Positions 5,442 to 12,251 of a DNA stretch of 17,771 bases are shown here, piece by piece. The notes below the pieces were generated by a model. It saw nothing but the letters and a program-made list of their open reading frames with translations. It had not been told where the DNA came from and made no database searches. Location of the stretch: NCBI GenBank assembly GCA_043823315.1, contig JBDRAU010000030.1, positions 1-17,771 on the forward strand, given 5' to 3'. The translations under genes and the position numbers were made by a program. The stretch is from JBDRAU01 sp043823315. Its GTDB lineage: Bacteria; Patescibacteriota; UBA1384; DTJR01. Numbering within the stretch: position 1 is the first letter of the stretch; each line of letters opens with the position of its first letter.

Positions 5442-7337
5442 ATGGGAAAGATTATCGGAATCGACCTTGGTACCACTAACTCGGCTGCGGCTGTTATTGA
5501 AGGCGGCAAGCCGAAACTAATTCCTTCTGCCGAAGGTGGCAAACTCGTCCCCTCAATGGTAGCCATGACTAAATCGGGCGAAAGATTAGTTGGGCAATTG
5601 GCCAAGCGCCAAGCTGTCACTAATCCTCAAAACACCGTTTCTTCGGTAAAACGTCTGATCGGCAGACGATTTGACGACGAAGAAGTCAAGCGCGACAAGA
5701 AATTAATGCCCTATGAAATTGTCGAGGGCAAAAATGATTCTGTCGAAGTAAAATTAGGCGAAAAGTCCTATTCACCGCAGGAAGTATCCGCTTTTATCCT
5801 GCAGAAAATCAAAAAGGATGCCGAGGATTACCTCGGCGAAGAAGTTAAAGAAGCGGTCATCACCGTGCCGGCTTATTTTAACGACTCCCAGCGCCAAGCG
5901 ACCAAAGATGCCGGTAAAATCGCCGGATTTGATGTTAAAAGAATCATTAATGAACCAACCGCCGCCGCCCTTGCCTACGGACTCGATAAGAAGAAAGAAG
6001 GTAAAGTTGCCGTTTTCGACCTTGGAGGCGGAACATTCGATATTACCATTTTGGAAGTTGGGGGAGATGTTCTTGAAGTAAAAGCAACCAACGGAGACAC
6101 GCACCTTGGAGGAGACGATTTCGATCAGGCGATTATGGATTACATCGTTTCTGAGTTCAAAAAACAAGAGGGAATTGATGTCACTTCTGACGTTGCCAGC
6201 CTGCAAAGAGTCAGAGAAGCAGCCGAAAAAACCAAAATCGAACTATCGAGCAAGCAAGAAGCAGAGATAAATCTGCCGTTTATCACCGCTGATGCAGATG
6301 GACCAAAACACTTGGTAATGACTCTAACTCGGCCAAAGATGCTCTCACTGATTGAGGATCTGATCGAGAAAACCGTCAAACCCTGCAAGGACGCAATGCA
6401 AGACGCTAAAGTCGAGCCGAAGGACATAGACGAAGTCATCCTCGTTGGAGGTATGACTAGAATGCCGGCCGTTCAAGCTAAGGTTAAAGAAATCTTCGAT
6501 AAAGAACCGTCAAAGGGCGTTGATCCCGACGAAGCGGTAGCTCTTGGCGCTGCCACTCAAGGCGGAGTAATGGCAGGAGAAGTTAAAGACATTCTGCTTC
6601 TCGACGTAACCCCGCTTTCGCTCGGAATCGAAACTTTGGGCGCGGTTATGACCAAGCTGATTGAACGAAACAGCACTATCCCAACTTCAAAGAGCCAGAT
6701 TTTTTCAACCGCCGCCGACAATCAACCACAGGTTGAAATTCATGTTCTTCAGGGAGAGCGTGAAATGTCGCAGGACAACCGAACACTTGGTAGATTCACT
6801 CTAGATAGCATCCCACCAGCTCCTCGCGGAGTTCCGCAAATCGAAGTTACTTTCGACATTGACGCTAATGGAATTCTAAACGTCAAAGCACAAGATAAAG
6901 CCACCGGTAAAGAGCAAAAAATCACCATTACCGCATCAAGCGGGCTTTCGGACGAAGAAGTTGAAAAAATGCGCAAAGATGCCGAAACCCACGCCGATGA
7001 GGACAAGAAAAAGCGCGAAGCGATTGAAGTCAAAAACGGCGCCGAAACTCTAGTTTATTCCAGTGAAAAAGCGCTCAAGGACGCCGGCGACAAGGTTAAA
7101 GTTGAAACTGGCCGTGCAGTGACTGAAAAGATTGATGCAGTTAAAGAAGCGCTAAAAACCGACGATACGGATAAAATCAAAAAAGCTGCCGATGAGCTTT
7201 CAGAAACCATCCAAAAAGTCGGCCAAGAACTCTACAGCCAAAAACCAGAGGACAAGCAAGAAGAGACAGAGAAACCAAAATCTGACGAAAAAAAAGAGGA
7301 CAAGGAGAAATCCAAAGAGAAGAAAGAAGAAAAGTAA
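5442..7337 (+). CDS. dnaK: DnaK (Hsp70) chaperone
   Basis: The protein has 631 aa, normal for DnaK. The N-terminal ATPase domain starts MGKIIGIDLGTTNS and includes VITVPAYFNDSQRQATKDAG, INEPTAAALAYGLDK and FDLGGGTFDITILEVGG. The conserved linker DVTPLSLGIETLG joins the substrate-binding beta-domain and a helical lid, ending in a Lys/Glu-rich tail. ATP-driven client folding with GrpE and DnaJ is established for the family. An in-frame ATG at 5415 would add nine residues (MADLKRENK), but it sits in the loop of the leader hairpin. ATG 5442 has GGGAG 6 nt upstream and gives the canonical Hsp70 N-terminus, so it is preferred. A strong promoter (5247-5275) and a terminator (7406-7464) bracket it as a monocistronic unit. 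Confidence 0.97.
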   Translation: MGKIIGIDLGTTNSAAAVIEGGKPKLIPSAEGGKLVPSMVAMTKSGERLVGQLAKRQAVTNPQNTVSSVKRLIGRRFDDEEVKRDKKLMPYEIVEGKNDSVEVKLGEKSYSPQEVSAFILQKIKKDAEDYLGEEVKEAVITVPAYFNDSQRQATKDAGKIAGFDVKRIINEPTAAALAYGLDKKKEGKVAVFDLGGGTFDITILEVGGDVLEVKATNGDTHLGGDDFDQAIMDYIVSEFKKQEGIDVTSDVASLQRVREAAEKTKIELSSKQEAEINLPFITADADGPKHLVMTLTRPKMLSLIEDLIEKTVKPCKDAMQDAKVEPKDIDEVILVGGMTRMPAVQAKVKEIFDKEPSKGVDPDEAVALGAATQGGVMAGEVKDILLLDVTPLSLGIETLGAVMTKLIERNSTIPTSKSQIFSTAADNQPQVEIHVLQGEREMSQDNRTLGRFTLDSIPPAPRGVPQIEVTFDIDANGILNVKAQDKATGKEQKITITASSGLSDEEVEKMRKDAETHADEDKKKREAIEVKNGAETLVYSSEKALKDAGDKVKVETGRAVTEKIDAVKEALKTDDTDKIKKAADELSETIQKVGQELYSQKPEDKQEETEKPKSDEKKEDKEKSKEKKEEK

Positions 7338-7343
7338 TTATTT

Positions 7344-7384
7344 GTCATTGCGATCCCACTAAAGTGGGAGAAGCAATCTAGACC
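7344..7384. repeat. Dispersed intergenic repeat, GTCATTGCGA type
   Basis: GTCATTGCGA followed by the hairpin TCCCAC/GTGGGA and AGAAGCAATCT resembles one end of the full inverted-repeat element at 10401-10483. It lies between dnaK and its terminator. Confidence 0.5.
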
Positions 7385-7405
7385 GCGCTGCTCGCAGTAA
7401 CATCT

Positions 7406-7464
7406 AAAAAAGACCCCTGATCCTGCCTTTTGCCGCTATAAAGGCAGGTCCGGGGTCTTTTTTT
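7406..7464 (+). terminator. Rho-independent terminator of dnaK
   Basis: A long two-part stem pairs AAAAAAGACCCC with GGGGTCTTTTTTT and, inside, CCTGCCTTT with AAAGGCAGG, ending in a run of seven T. The symmetric A/T tails could stop transcription from either side. Confidence 0.85.
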
Positions 7465-7468
7465 GTGA

Positions 7469-7479
7469 TAGAATATAAC
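7469..7479 (+). promoter_or_regulatory. -10 region of the lipoprotein gene
   Basis: Overlapping TAGAAT (7469-7474) and TATAAC (7474-7479), each 5 of 6 matches, end 2-7 nt before ATG 7482, immediately after the dnaK terminator. A transcript starting here would be leaderless. Confidence 0.4.
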
Positions 7480-7481
7480 AA

Positions 7482-8189
7482 ATGGGGCACAAAGTTACTT
7501 CACTTCTTGTTATAGTTTTGCTTGCAACTCTTCTTTCTGGTTGCCAAAAAAAATCAACCACTCAAATCACTTCAACCGATGCCTTACCGCCGGAACTTGA
7601 AAACCTCCAGGTTAATTCCCCTGTTGCTTCCGATTCCACAACAGATCAAGATCAACCCAAAAGTTATCAGAAAATTGACTCTTTTGTAGAAGAGCAAACC
7701 CAAGTCGACGATATTTTCAAGCAAAATTATCAAGCCGCTTACGAAGACGCCCAAAGAGCTCTAAAGGGAAAAGCAATTTACTGCGGCGCAATTGTGAAGT
7801 TTTACGGCGCGACCTTATTTGCGCAAAACGATCAATCGTTTGTCTTTTACTCTGATGATTTTTCAAAAGACTACTATTGGATAGTCAATTTAAACGGCTT
7901 CAAAGACAATCAAAAACTCCGTAGCTTCACTGCCAAACGAGATCTTACCTCGGATATTAAGTGCCTTGCCAATCCCATGGCAAATCCTCCTTTGTTTTCA
8001 AGTTTTTACTTGAGATTTTCGGGTTCTGACAAATTTAAACTCATTGATCCGGGAATAATCGCCCAAACACGCCTCCAAACCCAAGACACCGCCTGGAAGA
8101 TTATAGTTGTTGACAATGCCGGGGCGATAGCCGCTAGTGAACTCATGAACCCGCAATCAACTACAAATTCCACCTCTTCAACGAACTAA
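7482..8189 (+). CDS. Predicted lipoprotein of unknown function
   Basis: The protein has 235 aa. It begins with a textbook lipoprotein signal: basic start (MGHK), hydrophobic core and lipobox LLSGC with the acylated Cys at 21. Export and attachment to the outer face of the membrane follow from this. After a Ser/Thr/Gln-rich linker (22-65) comes a globular region (about 70-225) with two further Cys (in AIYCGAIV and IKCLAN) that could form a disulfide. No known domain is recognised. There is no Shine-Dalgarno; the -10 box lies directly before the ATG. It sits between dnaK and dnaJ but has its own promoter signals and a following AT-rich terminator, so it is probably not co-regulated with them. 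Confidence 0.85.
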   Translation: MGHKVTSLLVIVLLATLLSGCQKKSTTQITSTDALPPELENLQVNSPVASDSTTDQDQPKSYQKIDSFVEEQTQVDDIFKQNYQAAYEDAQRALKGKAIYCGAIVKFYGATLFAQNDQSFVFYSDDFSKDYYWIVNLNGFKDNQKLRSFTAKRDLTSDIKCLANPMANPPLFSSFYLRFSGSDKFKLIDPGIIAQTRLQTQDTAWKIIVVDNAGAIAASELMNPQSTTNSTSSTN

Positions 8190-8195
8190 AAGTAA

Positions 8196-8254
8196 ATGTA
8201 AAGGGAGGTTTACATCCTCTTATTATTCGTATAGAATAATAAGAGTAATTTTCA
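8196..8254 (+). terminator. AT-rich double hairpin after the lipoprotein gene
   Basis: ATGTAAA (8196-8202) pairs with TTTACAT (8209-8215). A perfect 11-bp stem CTCTTATTATT (8217-8227)/AATAATAAGAG (8235-8245) with a 7-nt loop follows, then TAATTTT. It fits a weak intrinsic terminator; the rest of the gap before dnaJ is low-complexity A/T. Confidence 0.6.
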
Positions 8255-8337
8255 TTTTTCAATTCTCAATTTTGAAATTATAAAATTAAATGATTATTGG
8301 AAATTGATAAATATTGATAAGTATTAATTGTTAATTT

Positions 8338-9003
8338 ATGGCTGAAGATTTCTACAAAACACTTGGGGTCGACAAAAAGGCCTCCGAAGACGAGATCAAG
8401 AGAGCTTATCGAAAGCTTGCCTTGAAGAATCACCCCGACAAGGGCGGTGATTCTGCTGAATTCCAAAAAGTGAACGAAGCTTACCAAATCCTTTCCGACC
8501 CTCAAAAACGCACCCAATATGATCAATTCGGTTCGGCTGGATTTTCGGGTGCCGGAGCCCAAGGCGGACAAGGCGGTTTCGGCCCCAATGGGGCCCCCTT
8601 TGGGGGAGGGCATCAATCTGGCGGATTTGATTTCGAAGGCGAAGGTTTTGAATTTAACTTTGGCGGGGGAGGACTAGGCGATATCTTTGGAGACTTTTTT
8701 TCAAGCGCTTTTGCAACTATTCAAGCCGAAGTACAGATCTCTCCTTCGCAAGCAGTTTTGGGCGATCAGATTGATCTTGAGGTCGCTGGCGAAAAAGTAT
8801 CGTTTGATATAAATCCCGGCACGCAGGACGGAACACAATACAGATTACGAGGTAAAGGTAGAGCAATGAAAAACGGACACAGGGGGGATTTGATTTTAAT
8901 TATTAGAGTTAGATTGCCCGAGCGCTTATCAAAAGAACAAAAAGAACTCTGGGAAAAACTAAAAGATCTCGATAAAGAGAAACGCTCTTGGTGGAATAGG
9001 TAA
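8338..9003 (+). CDS. dnaJ: Minimal DnaJ (Hsp40) co-chaperone without zinc finger
   Basis: The protein has 221 aa against about 370 for canonical DnaJ. The J domain occupies 1-68 with the catalytic HPD at 32-34, which stimulates DnaK ATP hydrolysis. Then comes a Gly/Phe-rich linker (about 70-125), and only one C-terminal beta-domain (about 130-200) with ISPSQAVLGD, NPGTQDGTQYRLRGKG and GDLILIIRV. The C-terminal helix (LSKEQKELWEKL) matches the usual end of the family. The four CXXCXGXG zinc-finger repeats are absent, and so is a second beta-domain. It therefore resembles a class-II or CbpA-like protein reduced to one client-binding domain. Together with grpE and dnaK it completes the chaperone set. 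The upstream region is very AT-rich and has no clear Shine-Dalgarno. Confidence 0.92.
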   Translation: MAEDFYKTLGVDKKASEDEIKRAYRKLALKNHPDKGGDSAEFQKVNEAYQILSDPQKRTQYDQFGSAGFSGAGAQGGQGGFGPNGAPFGGGHQSGGFDFEGEGFEFNFGGGGLGDIFGDFFSSAFATIQAEVQISPSQAVLGDQIDLEVAGEKVSFDINPGTQDGTQYRLRGKGRAMKNGHRGDLILIIRVRLPERLSKEQKELWEKLKDLDKEKRSWWNR

Positions 9004-9005
9004 AG

Positions 9006-9031
9006 GAAAAAGGCCGGAACAGAGTCCGGCC
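9006..9031 (-). terminator. Rho-independent terminator of the receiver gene
   Basis: On the minus strand GGCCGGA/TCCGGCC (9025-9031/9012-9018, loop of 6) is followed by a U-run over 9011-9007. It starts only a few bases after the dnaJ stop, so dnaJ and the receiver gene converge on it. Confidence 0.85.
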
Positions 9032-9063
9032 CTTGGGAATGGTCGAGAAAGGGAGGCTCATTG

Positions 9064-9474
9064 TCAATCTTCTTCCGGCTCGTCCGGCTCGTCAAGCGAT
9101 TGGAAGATGCGCTCGATATGGACAAGCAGCTCCCGCGGGTTGTAAGGCTTGGTCAGGTATGAAGCGACACCGGATGCCCAACCCCTAAAGATATCTGCAT
9201 CCTGTGCCTTACACGTGAGCATGATCACCGGGATGTGCTGGAAGCGAGGATCGACTTGCAGGTGCTTCAGCACCTCGAATCCATCCATCCTCGGCATCAT
9301 CACATCGAGGACAACCATGTCTGGCTGACACTCCTCGACCTTCTCAAGTGCCTCAACCCCATCGTAGGCGCAGATCACCTCGTAGCCCGCCCGCTCCAAA
9401 TTCACCTGGATTATCCGAACAATCGGCCTCTCATCATCCACAACCAGAATCTTCTTCCTAGACATCTGCCTCAT
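9064..9474 (-). CDS. Stand-alone response-regulator receiver domain (CheY/Spo0F-like), GC-rich
   Basis: The protein has 136 aa and is a single receiver domain with no output domain. Acidic pocket DDE at 13-15, phospho-acceptor Asp57 in VVLDVMMPRMDG, Thr87 in VIMLTCKA and Lys109 in LTKPYNP are all present, so phosphotransfer chemistry looks intact. An acidic tail (DEPDEPEED) follows the last helix. ATG 9472-9474 is used; ATG 9463-9465 (MSRKKILVVDDE) is an equally likely start. No histidine kinase is in the window, so the partner is unknown. The gene is clearly GC-richer than its neighbours, ends in TGA (unlike the host genes) and has its own terminator. This suggests acquisition as a single-gene unit. 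Confidence 0.93.
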   Translation of the reverse strand: MRQMSRKKILVVDDERPIVRIIQVNLERAGYEVICAYDGVEALEKVEECQPDMVVLDVMMPRMDGFEVLKHLQVDPRFQHIPVIMLTCKAQDADIFRGWASGVASYLTKPYNPRELLVHIERIFQSLDEPDEPEED

Positions 9475-9603
9475 CCCTTTCGGGCTAGATTGTCAATGCT
9501 AGCCGAACTCTAGCACAACCAAACTTGAAAATCAAGACTTATAACACTTAATGACAGAAGCGAGAAGAACAAATTAGAAATTAAAATATTTATTATTGAT
9601 ACG

Positions 9604-9698
9604 ACTTACGCAAAACCCCTTTATTCTTCGAGTGATCCTGAGCTTAACGAAGGAGAATCGAGAAGTTCTCCATAAAGTCGAACGATAATTGCGTAAGT
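9604..9698. repeat. Small MITE-like element with 10-bp inverted ends
   Basis: ACTTACGCAA (9604-9613) and its reverse complement TTGCGTAAGT (9689-9698) bound a 95-bp sequence with no gene. The interior holds the palindromic TTCGAG...CGAGAAG repeat also seen near 4034. ACTTACGCAA-type ends resemble those of some IS families. The flanks share TTATTGA, a possible but imperfect duplication. The gap 9475-9866 otherwise holds only A/T-rich sequence and the promoter/leader of the next gene. Confidence 0.55.
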
Positions 9699-9761
9699 TG
9701 TGTTATTGAATTTAAATTTAAAATTTTAAATTATTTCATTTACATTGTTATATAAGTTTTT

Positions 9762-9769
9762 GGTATAAT
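9762..9769 (+). promoter_or_regulatory. Extended -10 promoter of the membrane-protein gene at 9867
   Basis: TGGTATAAT is a perfect TATAAT (9764-9769) with the extended TGn motif; -35 is weak (TTACAT, 9740-9745). Initiation near 9776 gives a leader of about 90 nt that contains the two-hairpin element. Confidence 0.6.
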
Positions 9770-9792
9770 AGTTTCTGTAGGCAAATAATTGC

Positions 9793-9861
9793 GTCCCGCT
9801 CCGCCCCTAGGAGGGGCCACGAGGGACTTTCGAGTCAATAATAATTGACTCGAAGCGGAGG
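9793..9861 (+). ncRNA. Structured two-hairpin 5' leader of the gene at 9867 (same family as the dnaK leader)
   Basis: The outer stem GTCCC (9793-9797)/GGGAC (9823-9827) encloses hairpin GCCCCT/AGGGGC (9803-9808/9812-9817). A 12-bp stem 9828-9839 with 9844-9855 follows, its tip reading UAAUAA. The Shine-Dalgarno GGAGG is 9857-9861. CTCCGC (9799-9804) is also complementary to GCGGAG (9855-9860), so a competing fold could hide the ribosome site. Confidence 0.6.
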
Positions 9862-9866
9862 AAATT

Positions 9867-10385
9867 ATCCAAGTAGCGCCAACAGTTCCAACATGGGATT
9901 TGTTTTTAGGTATTTTTATTGCCATTACCGTTTTGTACGGTTTCATGATGCAACGGGACAAGATCATGTCCGCTCTGCTCGCTTGTTATATGGGCATGGT
10001 CATCGTCAGCGTCTGGGCCGAACCGATAAAGCAATTTTTCGAGGGCAAAAAAACGCTCGCCAACACTTGGATCCAATCTGACGCTTCACCGGCCACAATT
10101 AAAATAGTTCTATTTCTTATCGTAGTTTCGCTGGTTGCCGCCAAAGCCGATATCGCACTCGGGCGGGAAAGATCGCTCTCTGCCCCGATTGAAACGCTTT
10201 TTTATTCGGCAATCACGGCCATTTTGCTTGCCGGAACAGTTTTTAAATATTTACCCAATGCCACCCAAGCACAAATAATTTCTCAAACCAATTTCGTCCA
10301 TTACTTAAAAGACTATTACACTTTCTTCTTAATCGCTCCGATCGTAGTAATCGTTGTCTTAAGTTCAAGGCGACGAGGGTATTAA
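9867..10385 (+). CDS. Small multi-pass membrane protein, proposed non-canonical ATC start
   Basis: The 172-aa product from the proposed start has about four hydrophobic segments: near 12-28, 35-52, 80-98 and 115-130, with a further one near the C-terminus (about 150-166). It ends in a basic SSRRRGY tail. The segment order and a weak LFLGIF...YGF pattern recall CvpA-like proteins, but this is not a firm assignment. The first conventional start is TTG 9900-9902, which lacks a ribosome site and trims the conserved-looking VAPTVPTWD segment. A stop lies at 9846-9848. Between them, ATC 9867-9869 is 5 nt after GGAGG and aligns with the dnaK ATG in the shared leader. It converges with the gene ending at 10504 across a repeat element. 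Confidence 0.75.
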   Translation: MQVAPTVPTWDLFLGIFIAITVLYGFMMQRDKIMSALLACYMGMVIVSVWAEPIKQFFEGKKTLANTWIQSDASPATIKIVLFLIVVSLVAAKADIALGRERSLSAPIETLFYSAITAILLAGTVFKYLPNATQAQIISQTNFVHYLKDYYTFFLIAPIVVIVVLSSRRRGY

Positions 10386-10400
10386 GGTAACTATCCACTC

Positions 10401-10483
10401 GTCATTGCGAGCTAACGAGCAAAGCGAGAGGCGTGGCACAATCTTTTCGTGCAGATTGCTTCGTCGTTCCTTCTCGCAATGAC
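10401..10483. repeat. Inverted-repeat intergenic element, GTCATTGCGAG ends
   Basis: GTCATTGCGAG (10401-10411) and its exact complement CTCGCAATGAC (10473-10483) enclose an 83-bp sequence. The interior contains CAGATTGCTTCGTCG, typical of a dispersed repeat seen in many bacterial lineages. It lies between two convergent genes and could fold into a long hairpin acting as a two-way terminator. Confidence 0.7.
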
Positions 10484-10503
10484 AAGCTGGTTAGCGATTA
10501 TTT

Positions 10504-11697
10504 TTAGAACGCCAGTAGCTTCGGGAAAAACAAAATCATAACCGCCAAGAGAATCATCACGACTGCGCCCACAAGTTTTGTAAAGCGGGCGTATTTTAAA
10601 TTTATGCCGTTAAAAGCCTTCATCGAAAAAACAGCGATCAGGAAAACGATGATGTCATCAAGCATATAAAAAACATTGTAAAGCGCTATATATAGGTAGT
10701 AGCTAATTCGGGGAAGTTCCGCCATCGAGAGAACTTTGGTGTAAATTACCGGTAGATTGATCGAGCACATAAATTCAACCACATTGACCATCACCGCCAA
10801 AACCACCGCACCGATTATGAGGAAGGGGATAAAGGTTGTTTTCGAAAGCTCCTCGATCTTTTGGTAAATCTTCGCCTTACCCTTTAAAATTTTACACTCT
10901 TCGGTCTCTTTAAGATATGAATTAAAAAGCTGGTACGAAGTAAAAATCGCCACCAGTCCGATAATAACTCGAACCGTCAGGTCGAATTTGACAAAAGAAA
11001 AAGCGTTGAGCCACGCCGATAAAAACAAAAAGCTGGTAAGGAAAGAGGTGACAAGGAAAATTCCTCCAACAAACAAAACTTTTTTACGCGATCCAAGAGC
11101 CACGAGAAGGGAAAGAAGCGCCAGAAGCGCCCACATCGCGCAAGGATTAAACCCGTCAACCGTTCCGAGCACAATCGAAAGGGCCGGCAGAGAAAAACTT
11201 TTTAAATCAACTTCGCCTAAAATAGGTAATTTTCTTTTTGTCTCAACCGAAGAACTGGCGCAAACTCCCTCTTGGCCCTCGAACGATCCCCCACTCTCGA
11301 GCCGCTCGAGCGGGTCGGGATAATTATCGACATTGTATGAATCAATCGCCGCGATAATCTCCTTGCCGGTGGTATTTTCATCTTTATAGCCGACTATGGC
11401 TTTTTCGCCGATGTAGAGAGCCGGCACGGCGTATTTGGCATTTCCGCAAGCGTTGGAGAATTTTTTAAATAAATCTGCCACCACCGGATCAGAAGTTACT
11501 TCATAGGAAATAACTTCTATATCCCCTCTTTTTTTAACTAAATCATCCAGAAAAACGTTCTCATCTTTGCAGTGCGGACAGTACTTGCTCCAAAATTTAT
11601 AAAGCTTCATCGGTTCAGCAGCACGGGTGAAATTCGGTATAAATACAAAGCTCGCTATTGCTAAAGCAACAAACAAAAAAGTGACTATTTTTTTCAC
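10504..11697 (-). CDS. Thioredoxin-like domain fused to CcdA/DsbD-type membrane domain
   Basis: The protein has 397 aa from GTG 11697. A signal/anchor (about 3-24) precedes a thioredoxin-like domain with redox motif YCPHC (Cys40, Cys43) and the cis-Pro loop AVPALY. A linker leads to a CcdA-like domain of about six helices. Both conserved membrane Cys are present: GFNPCAMWALL (Cys186) and VEFMCSINLPV (Cys311). The likely role, from DsbD/CcdA knowledge, is moving electrons from the cytoplasm through the membrane to the outside CPHC pair. An upstream ATG (11716-11718) is in frame, but a TGCTATAAT extended -10 box lies inside that extension. GTG 11695-11697 falls at the predicted transcript start and yields a clean MKKIVTFLF signal peptide. 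Confidence 0.88.
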   Translation of the reverse strand: MKKIVTFLFVALAIASFVFIPNFTRAAEPMKLYKFWSKYCPHCKDENVFLDDLVKKRGDIEVISYEVTSDPVVADLFKKFSNACGNAKYAVPALYIGEKAIVGYKDENTTGKEIIAAIDSYNVDNYPDPLERLESGGSFEGQEGVCASSSVETKRKLPILGEVDLKSFSLPALSIVLGTVDGFNPCAMWALLALLSLLVALGSRKKVLFVGGIFLVTSFLTSFLFLSAWLNAFSFVKFDLTVRVIIGLVAIFTSYQLFNSYLKETEECKILKGKAKIYQKIEELSKTTFIPFLIIGAVVLAVMVNVVEFMCSINLPVIYTKVLSMAELPRISYYLYIALYNVFYMLDDIIVFLIAVFSMKAFNGINLKYARFTKLVGAVVMILLAVMILFFPKLLAF

Positions 11698-11703
11698 ATT
11701 ACG

Positions 11704-11712
11704 ATTATAGCA
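11704..11712 (-). promoter_or_regulatory. Extended -10 promoter of the thioredoxin-CcdA gene
   Basis: TGCTATAAT reads 11712 to 11704 on the minus strand; no good -35. Initiation 7 nt downstream lands on GTG 11697, giving a leaderless mRNA. Confidence 0.55.
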
Positions 11713-11754
11713 TTTCATAACATAAAATTAACTAAAAAAATATTTAATCTTTGC

Positions 11755-11785
11755 AAAATGTCGGCCCGACGTACACGTCGGGCCG
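11755..11785 (-). terminator. Rho-independent terminator of the GC-rich orphan at 11787
   Basis: A perfect 10-bp GC stem CGGCCCGACG/CGTCGGGCCG (11785-11776/11771-11762) with a 4-nt loop begins one base after the stop codon and is followed by ACATTTT. Confidence 0.8.
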
Positions 11786-11786
11786 T

Positions 11787-12077
11787 TTAGGTTGGTTTTC
11801 CGGGGTACATTTCCTTGGGAGGAAACGAAACGGTGTTTCCGGAAACCCAAATGAGCTTCTCTCCACTTGTCGAGATGACACGGATACGAATCCGTTGCGG
11901 GTGGTAATGACGAGACAGATCTGTGCCTCGCTCAGCCTCCTCGATTTCAACCACCTCGAAGCGAGGGGTGATCTGCTTGAAACCTGTTCCTTCCTGTACC
12001 ACTCGATGGTCATGGATATCAGCCGGCATCACCACATCGCCGACCTCATACATCACATAGCCAGCTGCATGAGCCAT
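11787..12077 (-). CDS. GC-rich small soluble protein, function unknown
   Basis: The protein has 96 aa, beginning MAHAAGYVMYEVGDVVMPAD. It is predicted mostly beta with charged segments (EVVEIEEAERG, QRIRIRVIST) and contains several His. The opening VGDVVMPADIHDH pattern hints at a small SH3- or barrel-like fold, but no family is recognised. A longer open frame reaches 12161, yet ATG 12077 has GGAGG 7 nt upstream (minus strand) and coincides with the onset of GC-rich composition, so it is chosen. It is monocistronic: promoter-like TTGCTT-16-TATTTT lies upstream near 12133-12160, and a 10-bp-stem terminator follows the TAA directly. Confidence 0.75.
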   Translation of the reverse strand: MAHAAGYVMYEVGDVVMPADIHDHRVVQEGTGFKQITPRFEVVEIEEAERGTDLSRHYHPQRIRIRVISTSGEKLIWVSGNTVSFPPKEMYPGKPT

Positions 12078-12195
12078 GCTTTGCCTCCGATCAGATGCCA
12101 CCGGCACCAAAGAATGATTTGCGAGTTTTAAAGAAAATACCAGATTCAAAATAAAAAGCAATCCTTATGGTTTTTTTAATTTTGTTTATGAATCA

Positions 12196-12221
12196 GAAAA
12201 AACATCCCGCCTTAGCGGGAT
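12196..12221 (-). terminator. Rho-independent terminator of the LysM-CHAP gene
   Basis: Minus strand ATCCCGC/GCGGGAT (12221-12215/12210-12204, 4-nt loop) is followed by GTTTTTT, about 30 nt after the TAA. Between stop and hairpin lies a short tandem AGAAATT repeat (12231-12250). Confidence 0.85.
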
Positions 12222-12251
12222 TCCATAATTAGAAATTAGAAATTAGAAATT

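Noticed and set aside
5772..7033. Long antisense open frames inside dnaK
   Set aside because: dnaK is fully explained by Hsp70 motifs on the plus strand; the antisense products have no recognisable features or starts.
9235..9513. Plus-strand frame opposite the receiver gene
   Set aside because: The minus frame has all receiver-domain residues; the plus frame is a composition effect.
11751..12131. Plus-strand frame opposite the GC-rich orphan at 11787
   Set aside because: It reads through the terminator hairpin and has no ribosome site, while the minus frame has GGAGG at good spacing and a terminator.
12231..12250. Tandem AGAAATT tract as a microsatellite or CRISPR-like repeat
   Set aside because: Only about three 7-bp units in low-complexity A/T sequence between a stop codon and a terminator; no independent significance.
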